Source of the DNA: Casuarina equisetifolia
Lineage: Eukaryota > Streptophyta > Magnoliopsida > Fagales > Casuarinaceae
Assembly: GCA_028551475.1 (NCBI GenBank)
Contig: CM052356.1
Span: forward strand, 7,016,001 to 7,080,000
Reading direction: 5' to 3'
DNA: 64,000 bases
In this document: piece by piece, positions 22,542-33,719 of the stretch
Layout of the letters: every line of letters starts with the position of its first letter
How positions within the stretch are numbered: position 1 is the first letter of the stretch
Translations under genes and position numbers: made by a program
Notes under the pieces: model-generated
What the model saw: only the letters and a program-made list of their open reading frames with translations
Told to the model about the DNA's origin: nothing
The model's database searches: none

Positions 22542-25500
22542 TCTCAATCGTTTACCGCAATACAGTTGAGTCAACATCAGCAGCTACAACATGGATTCCT
22601 CTGTACGGTGATTGATACGGAGTGTGATGTTTCTGTTTGGTACAACCAGTGTAAATGAACCCAACATTTGTTATTTCAATTTTAGAAGGAATCTGGTTAT
22701 TTCTTGCTGTTCATCAAAAGCATCATAAAAACAGCCGAGAAGCCAACTTCTTAAACAGTGATTTGGGTTCTTCCTCGTGAGTTTAGACGTTCTCTTTCTG
22801 GATAATTGGTTCTAAAACTACAAAAGTTGATCTAAGACATATATCATTTTCATAACCCAATCTATGCCTTGTTGAATGGCGATGGGAAGATGCTTCATGT
22901 CTGACGAAGTTTTATTCTTGTTGACATCCAATCTTGATATTATTATATTCATTGACTGAAAAATACGCAAGACCGTGACCTTTCTTGCCTGTGTTTCACC
23001 CCTCGAGGTGCGTGCGGGCGAGCGCAAGAAAGCGTGATTATGAAGGGAATGGGGAAGAGAGAAGGAGGGAGGGGCTATACTTTCTTGCAACTTTTCTTGA
23101 ATTATTGAATGCCAACTTTGAGAAGTCATGGACAGCTTTTTGGATGGACCCAAAGTATCCCAAAAGTTGGACATGGAATCAGCTACACAGTGGTTTTGCT
23201 GATCAGTAATAATCTCTTTATGTATGCAGATGATAACTCCACAGCATCTTTGTCTCAACTAACACAAGGGAATGGGAAATATAAGATTAAAGCCGTACTT
23301 CCCTTTTGTTAAATTAATTCGGCCATGCTTTCGTTGATACCAAGAGAGTGAATTTATTATTGGGGGTGGCACTTGGGACTGTCAATTGCTTTCACTTGCA
23401 GGTAGATAATGACCTTGGTTGAGCTTGATTGGTACTCAACTGAGGGTGTCAAGGGCTTCAATAGCTCAAATAAGGGGTTGTTTGTTCTTTCCTTTTCATG
23501 AGAAAAAGATAATAGCTGTTCTCTGGACAAACGATAATTATTATGGAATCAAACAGAAAACTTTATAGGACCACAAGCGCCAGAAACAAAACCAATAGAA
23601 CAAAGAATAACCAAGGAAAGGTTCTCAAACACACCTAACAAACAATTAAAAAACTAACCCAGAAAGCAAAAACATCTTGAAACGCGTTCCCCACTTCATT
23701 ACCCCTACAAATAAGCTATTGAAACAGGCATAATTTTGATAGGAAGGCTTCTTTGAGAATGCGTGCTGAAGAGGTGGCAGCGGAAGGACAAGCTAAGGTG
23801 CCCTTACCAAAAAGTGACTGCTTAATTTGATTGGTGCAAGGACAGGAGAAAAGAAGATGATCCTTATCTTGTTCTCTCAGCTCTCCAGTGAATCACAGCT
23901 AGCGTTTCTGTGTGCTGTTGTTACCTCTTGGATTGGGCATTAAATGCGAGCCTGTCATATTTTAAGCAGAGATCAAGTGCTATAGTTCATTTATTCTCTC
24001 TCTGGGTATTTGGCTGGCGTTTTGAATAAAAATCCATTAACGAGCTTCTGAGTCTAGGTACAAGCATGCCATCTGTGTTTTGTACGTAGAGCACAAATCT
24101 AAAACTAGGAGCCCTTCTGTTTTATAAGTAACTTTGTTGGAGGCATTCAGCTAGCTAATTTTAATAACGACAATAGTTAGACGGAAATTCCTTTTTCTTA
24201 GGAAAATAGGGGTATAACAGAAAACAGTGCTGCTCGTCGTCCACTTGAAGTCGTATCTTTTCCTGGCATAAATTGGTAACTTATATCTTTTCAAAAAAAG
24301 AAAAAAAGCTAATTGGGTTCATTTTCCCCCTTAAATGGATATTAATTATGAGTTTAACTTACACCGGATGGGATCACTCCTGTTTATATTATGCTTTACT
24401 TACGTCCCAACTTGATTTAACTAATTAATAAGGTGCAGTTGTTAGTTAGCATGTCTCTTTTTTTAGTCCTTTCCCTTGGTAGATTAGCTGGATGTACAGT
24501 TTGATGTCCAGAAAGCAGGCAAGCCACCAATGCAATCAGTCATTGGTGGGAGAAAGCGATTTTAGGATATCAACAAGGTTAAATTGTCTTGATATCTTCC
24601 ATTTCTTTATAAACATTTTTTTAGTAGTTTGTTCCCAGCGAGATATGAATGCTTACAGCACTGACGCATACCAAGTTTAGAATTGAATTGCAGTAGATTC
24701 TCATCCTTCAACCGTCTGTTTATCCTTGCAATAAACCATAAAGCTCATTTGCTTTCGAAGAAAGTTACGCATTATTTTTCCCCTTTAAGTTACCGAGGTA
24801 TTACAGTGAAAACAATACCCATGAACAGATTTGGCGAGTTACATGCTAAAGATACCAGATTTCAGTGGCGACTATGTATCAGATTTGGACATCAAGATGA
24901 CTAGAAAGACAGGCCTAATTCCAATTGCACTAATTGTAGTGTTGGTATGAATTATATATTTCATCTTCATAGAGTTTTATCTTCTATGTTCTGGATAATT
25001 TAAGCAATTGTTTCCTCATGACTCCTATGGTTTGAAACAAAGACATTAAGAACAAATGAAGCACCCAGAGTCCAAAAATGGAGACCCTTTAAATTCTGGG
25101 CTCATCATCCGCATTTTCTTCCTTTGAGAAGTGGGGAAGTTTTGGGGTTTCTCGATCCGTAGTGCGCCAGCTCTGCTCCAAATTGGAAGTTTCTGGAGAA
25201 AAGATCTAGCACACTGAGGAAAAGTACTTCTTTAACATTTCTGGTTGAGTTGATGTGGCCAGAGATGAGCTTTCTAAAACTAAGATGCTCCTTTGTTGGT
25301 TTTGGAAAGCGAGAGGAAGTTTTAGGAGAAGTGGAGATAATATCTTTGCTTGTCTAAGATTTATTGAGGACTTATTGCCGTGATGAGAGCACTTCAAAAT
25401 GTGCTTAAAAATTGTTTTGATGGAAAGCTTATTGACACGGTATAACGGAACTTAATGACTCTGTGTTAACAGTTAGTGTGATTTTCATAATACACTTTGT

Positions 25501-26502
25501 TTCTTGTATCATGTAGAATAATCTCTTTGTTGCCATTTAGTAGTTCGTCCTTTTCCATCATAAATGCTGAGATTCAATCAAGTAGGACAGGTAGAAAGAA
25601 CCAGTGGCAGAATCAAGAGCTAGACTTCTTGATTCTAATCTTTCGGTGGTAAATGACTCCTGCAGTAGAGCGGTTAAGGTTGCCTGGAATGTTCTATCTT
25701 CCAGACAAGAAACAGGTTTCGGTTTGGAATGTTTAAAAGATATCATTAATTTTTTTTTAGCTAATAGGTGTGCTAGAAAGCATTTATTCTAATTCATCAG
25801 CTAGTTTAAGAGGTGAAAGAATATTTTTCACATTTAAATCTTATCTAAGGATCGATACATAGCAATGTGGAAAATCGATCCTTAACAAAGTTAATATTTT
25901 TACTCACAATATGGCCGATGTTGAAATACTGGGATTTACCCAAGGGCAAGCACTTATAACTGGCATTTAGTTGGTTGATTTGTATTTTATTTCAAAAGAA
26001 AGAGTGAGAAAAAATTATAAGGTAATATTGCTTAAAAAAGGGAACAGAAAAATAAGTTAAAGCCAAGTTAAACAATCGTTCTGCTGCGTCAGGTTTCGCA
26101 CTAAAGCACATCGGACAAATTGAATGTAAAAGAAATTCATACGGATATTCTTTTCACCTTGAAGTGCTCTAGTGCTCAACATCTATGCATCCATCATAGA
26201 CGTTATCCTTTTCTTCTTTTTTCCGAGCCTCAAAGTACATTCTTCGCGGATTCGTTGATGGAGTCAGATTTCTAATATTATCAAGCTTTCCTTTAATGGC
26301 CCAAGTTGTCATATTCTCTCTCAGGAGGCTTCCTTTATAGGATAGCGAAGGCTGGGTGGAGATATTGTCTCAACGAAGACCTAGTTGGAAGCAGTTGTTT
26401 CGAAAACCAATAGTATAGGAAAGTTCGAGTTCTATGGGCTAAAGGTTTTCGTCTGCTTTGTTTGGAAGCATTGAGGCTATGGGATTTTGGGTTGCTTAGT
26501 GG
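20543..26502. other. MIR166 downstream region and intergenic spacer
   Basis: The first 1-2 kb may be transcribed as the 3' part of the MIR166 primary transcript, since T-rich stretches with plausible GT-AG borders occur (for example donor 20604 and a CAG near 20685). Beyond that I see no protein gene: the longest open frame (22818-23258, minus strand) has no recognisable domain. A CT microsatellite lies at 22509-22545 and an (AAAAAG)n run near 21755-21777. The stretch from 23.5 to 26.5 kb shows nothing I can name. Confidence 0.45.
22509..22545 (+). repeat. CT microsatellite
   Basis: Fourteen uninterrupted CT units are followed by CCCTCTCTC. It lies in spacer about 2 kb downstream of the MIR166 hairpin. 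Confidence 0.85.
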
Positions 26503-27345
26503 TGTATATTAAAATTAGAATCAAACGGTAAGAGCTAAATAATAATTTTCCTAGTTGGGCACAAAATGTCAAAAGATATAACGGTTACAAAATTTAAACA
26601 AGGCAATTGTTGATCATTTAAGCAAAGAAGCAGAATTCAAAAGCTTTGCAAACACTGCTGACGAATTAATAGGAATAGAAGCATTACTACATGATCTTCG
26701 TGTCTCTTTACTTTACCATCTATCTTTTTAGTGTGATAACTTGTTTGCTTTGTATATTACTCAAAATCTTATCTTCCATGCAATGAAAAAGGATGTTGAG
26801 CTTGATTTTTATTTTGTCCAAGTGTGAGTCAAGTCCAAGAAGTTAAATATTCATTTCATTTCTTGATCAACCAGTGGATATCTTTACCAAATTTTTTTTC
26901 CCATGAGATTCAAGACTCTTTAGCTTATAGTTCAAACACACTTATAGTTTGTATCGACTTATCAACATGGGGGAGATATTAAAATTAGAACAAACAAGTA
27001 AGGGCAAAATGGTAATTTTACTGTTTAGTTACAAAATATCAAAAGACAAGTTGATACAAGGTGCTAAAAGACATGATAGTTACAAAATCTCAAAAGATAT
27101 GATGGTTTTAAAAGTGAATTTAGATAATCTTTTAATCATTATAAATAGGTCAATCAATTATTTTCCAAATCATCCGATTTCAATATATTTCTCTCAAAGT
27201 TCTTCTCTTTGTTTTCAAGTATTATTTGTTTTGCATGAAGCAGTTTCATCCACAAATTCTACAAGATCTCATGGAAATCCTTACTTCAATAATATTATTG
27301 TTTATCTTTTACTTATTGTCTTTCCTACGACATGTTACTAAGTTA
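26503..27345 (+). mobile_element. Collapsed Ty1/copia relic: LTR fragment, RNase H remnant, polypurine tract, LTR
   Basis: Two stretches starting TATTAAAATTAGAA (26507 and 26977) are diverged copies of one LTR. Between them, translating about 26636-26960 with interruptions gives RNase H-end motifs of copia elements: ADELIGIEALLHDLRVSL, CDNLFALYI-QNLIFHA, ELDFYFV, and DQPVDIFTK. A purine-rich GGGGGAGA (26969-26976) sits directly before the right LTR, as a polypurine tract should. The left LTR copy, about 100 bp, runs straight into the RNase H region, so gag, protease, integrase and most of RT were deleted. The right LTR has an internal short duplication (GTTACAAAAT-TCAAAAGA units). The element is non-coding and old. 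Confidence 0.75.
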
Positions 27346-27924
27346 GGTTAGAAAAATTCTTAATATATCTTGGGATTTCATACTTGGAATAGAATGGTGT
27401 GACCCATTTTTGATCCATCATTAACTACTTGTTCTTCTTCATTACTAATAGTTTTAACTCAAAATCTACTTTTAAAATGACCAATGGTATGCTTTCTCCC
27501 TAATGACACTAGATTCAATGGTTAAATGTGTAACCTTTTTTAATATAAATTATTCTTTTGTTAGAGACAACTAATGTGAGATATTTCAACACCTTCCTAG
27601 CAATCCCTGTGAAATAAAGTTGTGAGTTTCATATGTGATATCACATAAGAGGCTCTACATCTAAAGCATGTGTTATAGCAAAATCTTATTCTCTAAATTA
27701 TTGATATTAATCTTAATATAACATTAAAATTTATTTTGTTAAAACTTTTTTCATCTATAAACATTTTATAACAATTGCAAACATCATGAATGTTTCCACC
27801 ATTGTTTAGGAAGATCAAGATAAGTGTTTGAGGCCTTGGGCACTTAACTAAGATGCAATTAACTTTTGGTGATTGGGCTTTTACCTCAATACATTATCTC
27901 ATTGAAGTCATAGCTAGCAACATG

Positions 27925-28287
27925 TTATATGCCTCAACCATTGAATTAAAAGATTTGTGTTTAAAGACTAGTCTTGACATTTTTCATTTGAATAACATCA
28001 CTAACTTGGGCCCACATAAGCCCAAAATTCACTATAGACACCCACAAGCTCCTAACAACTCATTGTGCTCTTCAGCCAACACCCTAGGACCCAATTATGA
28101 CATTTAGGCACCCATTTGGCCTTATTATGGCGTTTAGTCACTAGGTTGGCCCCTTCATGGTTCAAACTTGTGACATGGGGTTGACTTGGATACCATTTAT
28201 TATATGTCTCAATCATTTGAGCTAAAAGAAAAAAAGCCTAAAGGCTAATTTCAACACCTTTTATATACAATGTCATTACCAACTTGG
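27925..28287 (+). repeat. Pair of diverged ~85-bp direct repeats
   Basis: The segment 27925-28009 (TATATGCCTCAACCATT ... ACTAACTTGG) returns as 28200-28287 (TATATGTCTCAATCATT ... ACCAACTTGG) with many substitutions. The spacing is about 275 bp. It may be part of the noncoding end of the neighbouring gypsy relic or an unrelated tandem duplication. Confidence 0.5.
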
Positions 28288-28769
28288 TCTCCCAAGAGCT
28301 TGTATAAAAATTATCAAGAGCAAACCTAACATGTTTGGTAATAGATCTTTGAGGTTGAACGGGCTGATTTTCTTCATTGTATAGTGCATATGACAATGCC
28401 TCCCTCTTTGGTAGAAATCTTGCTCCCACGGTTAACCTCTGAAAATCTTTCCTCTGGTTTGACGAAACTCTGTCGCTTAGCCTTCATCTATTCCTTTTCT
28501 CCCAAGGAGAATTCCTTCCTTGCTTTTTGATAGCTTATTCTTAGTTTGATTCTTGTTCACCCACTAGTTTGAACATCCCTTCATTCCTTTTAGCTAAAAT
28601 TTTCTTCTATCAACTTCAAAAGACATCTTTAGATTTATGAGTTCCTAAGAGATTTCCGTGAGTGTTTTCGGCCATTCTATTCCTAAAACAATATTAGTTT
28701 CGACAACAAGTAAAAGAAAAAAAACTATGTGCATTACAGCTCCTTGCAACAAGACTTCAAGTATCTTGC

Positions 28770-29430
28770 TTCATCCTTTAGTTATTTTTCTCCATTGGCA
28801 ACTTTAACATCAAACTTCACTTGTTTGTTAATCAAAAGGCCAATCTAGTTAACCAACCTGAGGTGCATAAAATGATGTGTGCTCCCTGTAGATATCAAAA
28901 TTGCCATGAGTTTATACTTTCATCTGATTTCCTCACTGCCTTCATTATTCTTTATGAAGAAGGGTTGTAGACGGCCAAGAAACTTTCCGTATTATGCTTC
29001 CATCTTTTACCGCTTTTGTCTTCTCCTTCATTTCTTGAATTTTCTCTTCTTCTTCCTTTGACCAAGCTCCCACAATCATAAATAACCGCTTACATTGGTG
29101 GCCTGGGACAAATCTTTTGTTGTAGTAGAGGCAAAGTCCATGTATCTTCCTTTTAGACAACTCCATTGTAGTGAACTTCCAAATTGGCATGGAAGATTGA
29201 TTTAAACTTTTTTGGTTAGAGAGCTTTTCTTTGTAACAATTGTTTTGCATCGTTGAGCAATTAAGTGTACCTAGCCCTCATGGAACCAAGCCAAACTTGC
29301 TATCGTTGCTATGGAGTTCAGTTGGAAAGCATAAACATCACTTTAAAAGGTTGTCTAAAAGCCCATTAGCAAAGCACCCAATGTGGTGCTTTATTGAAAG
29401 TTTTCTAGATCTAATTAGGAGTTTGGAAAA
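28770..29430 (-). mobile_element. Ty3/gypsy retrotransposon relic (gag end, zinc knuckle, protease)
   Basis: On the minus strand, with several frame breaks, the order is: the gag end (SDVYAFQLNSIATIASLA, about 29380-29270), then KRKIHGLCLYYNKRFVPGHQCKRLF (about 29150-29075). The latter matches the CCHC zinc knuckle of gypsy gag (KGLC-NCDEKF-GH-CK-LF) with one Cys changed to Tyr. Further on, a protease-like stretch reads STGSTHHFM ... INKQVKFDVKVANGEK (about 28895-28790), the gypsy pattern DSGSTHNFI with the catalytic Asp lost. No LTRs were identified. Only the 5' third of an element survives. Confidence 0.75.
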
Positions 29431-32400
29431 TTAATCCTAACAATCTACTGCTATCAATGAATGTCTCAATTTAGTGAGGAATCATACCTTTCGTCCAGTT
29501 CTATTGTTAACAGTGACCATGTAATTACTTATTCTAGCTTGCTTTCCTTGAAAATTTGAAACCAAATTTGTGCACAAATTTCAGGAAAGCAATATTATTG
29601 GAAATTTTTTTGATAAGTGCCTACGTTAATGGTAAGTAGGTGCTGTTTAGGATCTCTTGGTCTTAAGTTTAACACCCTAAGGATTTGTGCATGCAAAAAA
29701 AAAAAAAAACTAGTGGGAAAATTCAATTTCAATAAATGTGAGCTTTTAAATTTGTCCGTCAATGTATTTGTTTGATTTGTGTCAAATGATTCTATTTATA
29801 TAAGTTGAATTTGCTCAATAAATGAATATTCTATTCTTATGTAAGAGTGATTCGATTTGCACATAATAAATTTTTAATAGTTTATTTGATTTGCATTTAA
29901 TACCCCTTATTATAAAGGAATATTTTTATGGAGCAATGTGATTTGAATTTCACATATATGGATATAAGCATTCACTAAAGCAAATTATAGTGAAAAATAG
30001 CCTATAACTTATTATGACAAAAAAAAGTTTAGGAAAGGGTAAACTTGGGCCTTTCATATTTTTCTAGAGAAAGAGATAATCTTTCTTTTATGTGATTTAA
30101 CCAAATCCCAAAAATGAGCCAATTTTTGGTTGGTAAAATTTTGAGCTTAAACTACATAGGAATATTGAGTAATAAAGTTTTCCATTGAAATGAGATCACT
30201 TATATTATGCCTTTTGAAGAATGGTAGACCTAGACTTTTCATAAACCTTCTTAGAAACATACAACAATTTTAGTGTACTTTCATTAAAAATCCTAGATTT
30301 TAGGCAACCTTCAAGACTTGGTATTTTTAAATTTGAGAACTTTCAAAAGACAAAGTCTAATAAGGAGAGGAAAACAAACTTATTTTGAAAATCATAAGAC
30401 AATTTCCTTTTGGAAACAAATTGATTTCCTTATACCAAACAACTCTAGATCTAGAATCCTTATACATAGCCTTTTAAGTCTTGAATTCTCACTAATGTTT
30501 TACTCTTTCTTTATTTTTTTTTTCGTGTAAGGGGTGAGAGATCAATATTTTTTTGTTTGATTTTAATGGTGCATCATGTTCTTCCACAAGATATAATCTA
30601 CGAGATTTTAACTTGAACACTGCTAATTGGTGTTGTGCCATGCTAACTAGTTTCCAAAGAATGGAACTTGATGACTTATGAGTCAAGTTTCATGCCAAAA
30701 TAGTTCCAAAGAATGAAAACAACATTGGGATTCTTAATGCAGGTCAAGATGAAAGGATAGTCAAAACCTCAGTTTGTTATTATCAACGATCTTGATGAGG
30801 ATTATGAATTCTCTTAAAATTCTTGCCAGTTCCAGTTGAAATCAAAGCAACCACAAAACAAAGTATTCTTTTATACATAAATTATTGATCACACATACCA
30901 AAGTATTACGTTTGCAAGTCCATTACTTAAGAATGGCATAAGATTACAAATTCCAAAACTTGATATTTCTTAGTAGCATGTAGTATGGTGGTGATAAAGT
31001 CAAAACCTTTACAAAATAAAATTTTTATGTTATTAAACTACACATAAAATATGCCGAATCATCTTTGGTGTAAGGTTTTTGATTTAGAAACATGGGCAAG
31101 GAAGCAAGTGCCAAACATATTAATGGATGAGTTTTATAAACTCAAAACCCCTATCTCTATTGGTGGTAGGTTTTATTGGTTTAAGGGCAATTATGATGTC
31201 TTCAAGTTTTCTAAAGATATTAGGAGCAAATATGGTATCCTTGAGTTGGTGGTAAGCTTTATTGGCTTAAAGGCAAATATGATGTCTTTAAGTTTTCTAA
31301 AGATATTGAGAGCAAATATAGTATCCTTGAGTTTTGTGAAGATACTGGGAATTAGTTGACATTCAACTTCCCCTTGTCCTTTACTCATTACAGGAGGGAT
31401 TATTTTGATTCTACGAAGTTAGTGACTTCCAAGGTAATCTTGCCTTGATCTACATAAGGGAGAATAATGCATTGCTATGGGTTATGAAAAACAACAACAA
31501 AAAGGTATAGAGTAAGCAATAAACAATTCATATTGAACTTGGATATTGATTCACATGGTTGTATAGTTCTGATGTAACAATCTTAATAGCTTTCCTAATG
31601 CTGCATATTGCAATGTGTTCCCCTTCCAATTAGATTTTGAATCGATTAATATGAACAATATTGGAAATACCAAATGAAAAAGGAATAGTTAGTTGGAATT
31701 GTGTTTCATTGACTTATTTATTTATTATTGTCTCATGGCATCATCTTTCAAGCAAGACCTCCTCCTATGCAACCATGCCAAGCTTAGCTGCTATTTGCCT
31801 CAACAAGATGACCTTTCCAATCTTTTAACTTTGATTGACATGTTCATGTTACAACTAAGGGAGTTGACTAGTTTATCAAAAAATAGAGAAGTGGTTATTT
31901 CTTTGAATTTTCTTTTTCGTTTTTGTTTCATCCAAGAGAAGCAATATTTTAATTCTTGGCTTTTATCTATGTTCCTTTTTAAATAAATATTTTTTTATAA
32001 AGAATTATAATGGTTAATCAAAGTATTTAAATGAAAGGATTTGGCAGTAAATCTTCTTAAGATTTTTTTTAATTTAGATTTATTATATATGAACATAACA
32101 AAATAAAAGATGATTTCATAATAGAATAATAAATATTATAATCCTGTTGGTTAAAGTAAGGAAAACTATATGAGGGAGAGATTTTTTGTTTCAAAATATA
32201 AAATTCTTACAAGAAAATGTTATTTTGAGTAAGATTTGAAGGCTTCTAACCTTTATCTTTTCCAAGGATTAGGAATGTTGTACATGTTTTGACTTTTACT
32301 CTTACCTAATTTTTGCTTGCTGTACCATCCTTTTAGAACTGTTTAGCTATGATATAGTTATCCCAATCTTAAATTTTACTAAGCAAATTGTGCAAGACTT

Positions 32401-32572
32401 AGCTTGCTTTCACAAGGCTAAGTTAGCCTAGCTCTATGATAAAAAGCTTTGAGAAATTTTAAAGAGGGTAGGAAGGAAAGTTGAGGAAAAGAAGTTGCAC
32501 TCAATAAAGGAAACTTTGTACAAGACGTAAAGGCTTAAGTCACTTCTTGAAGATCTAAATGAGGAGTCAATT
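29431..32572. other. AT-rich spacer within the retroelement block
   Basis: No gene found. It contains a poly-A run at 29694-29709 and an 86-bp tandem duplication at 31160-31331. Isolated open frames (for example 31051-31359 and 31693-31986) have no retroelement or host domain I recognise. Given its surroundings it is probably eroded transposon sequence, which I infer from context only. Confidence 0.45.
31160..31331 (+). repeat. 86-bp tandem duplication
   Basis: The unit starts TTGGTGGTA and ends TATCCTTGAG; it occurs at 31160-31245 and 31246-31331 with about a dozen differences. A partial third copy of its end (GTTTTGTGAAGATACTGGGA) may follow. Confidence 0.75.
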
Positions 32573-33105
32573 AAACAAATTTGATTCCAAGATATCAAAT
32601 GATTTCGTGAACTAATTTGAAGAACAAATGTATTAACCTTAAATAAGAATAAAAAAATTGTATGGAAAAGAATTCTTAAATTTGATGATAGAAACCATAC
32701 AATTGAGATGTTATTTAAATGATTTCTTGAACTAACTTGAAGAAAAAATGTATAAACTCTAAATAAGAACAAGAACAATTGTATGAAAAAGGGATGCTTG
32801 AATTTAATGATATAAATTGTACAACTAAGACTCCATTTTAAGAGAAAAATAAAATCTTATACAAGCTTGATTCATGGCAATCAAAATTGATTTTGATTGC
32901 CTTGAATGTAAGATTTATTTAAAATAAGGAAGTTTTTTGAAAACCTGATTTCTATTCAATTGTTGTTGATACAATTGAGAATATTTTCATCTCTTAGAAA
33001 ATTTTGATGTATGGAATCCTCTAACAAAAATCCCTTCCTATTTCATTTGGTTGATTGGCACAAGAGAAAGGATTTTGGTATGATTGTCAAGAGGTGGGCA
33101 GGTGT
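32573..33105 (+). repeat. Repeat A, copy 1, left part (split by the copia insertion)
   Basis: Starting TTAAACAAATTTGATTCC, this matches 40014-40400 along its length. Landmarks shared in order are GCAATCAAAATT, TTTTTGAAAACCT, GATACAATT, CATCTCTT, and CCTTCCTATTT. The match resumes beyond the copia element at about 38090-38265. So the copia inserted into one copy of an older repeat. Copy 1 also carries a 120-bp internal tandem duplication (32599-32718 and 32719-32838) that copy 2 lacks. Confidence 0.75.
32599..32838 (+). repeat. 120-bp tandem duplication inside Repeat A copy 1
   Basis: The two units start ATGATTTCGTGAACTAA and ATGATTTCTTGAACTAA exactly 120 bp apart and stay alignable through AAATAAGAA, TGTATG and the TTAAATTTGATGATA-like stretch. 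Copy 2 of Repeat A (40014 on) has a single unit. Confidence 0.7.
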
Positions 33106-33514
33106 TGTTAGAAGACTGACGAGGTTGTTATGCACTAAAAGGAAAGCTACTAGAGCATTACATAGCTAGAGAGTAGAAAGTCTACAGTAGAGTTTATGTG
33201 GAGCACAAGTTCTATTAAAAGATGTGAGGATGTGTTATGGCATGGTTAGTAAAGTCTATCTTTGCAACAAGTGTTAGGCATGTGTATGTAATGATAATAG
33301 AAATTGTAGTTTAAAAGACAAATATTATGTGATAGGATGATGTCAAGGTTGTCATCGGGGTAGAGTTTTGTGAGGTCCCCTTTTGTAAGCTTTGAATGCA
33401 ATAAAGTGAGAGGCCTTTGGAACCATTTTTTGCCAACTTGATTTATGGTATGATCACTAGACTTGTTGTCCATATCCACATTCCAACTACAAATCTCATA
33501 TTTAAGTTTCTTCA
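33106..33514 (+). repeat. 5' LTR of the copia element
   Basis: It begins TGTTAG and ends TTCTTCA, directly before the primer-binding site. The matching 3' LTR is at 37678-38084. Confidence 0.9.
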
Positions 33515-33515
33515 A

Positions 33516-33528
33516 TGGCATCAGAGTA
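33516..33528 (+). other. Primer-binding site for initiator Met tRNA
   Basis: TGGCATCAGAGTA differs from the common copia site TGGTATCAGAGC at the fourth base and at the end. It lies two bases after the 5' LTR, as expected for reverse-transcription priming. Confidence 0.85.
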
Positions 33529-33719
33529 GGTTTAATCTTGTGAAATTAGTTAGTTATTCTATCCATGGTGTCTCTAGCAAACACACCACTTTTGTCTTTA
33601 AACACTTAACAACCACCTTTGTCTTTAAACACTTAACAACCACCTTTTTCTTCAAACTCCCAATAGCCTGCCCTTGTAATCCTAAACTTAGAGCTTCCAC
33701 TACCTATGCTTGATGTTAC

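Noticed and set aside
22818..23258. Minus-strand open frame of 146 codons
   Set aside because: Longest frame in the spacer after MIR166, but no domain, no homologue I recognise and no splice partner.
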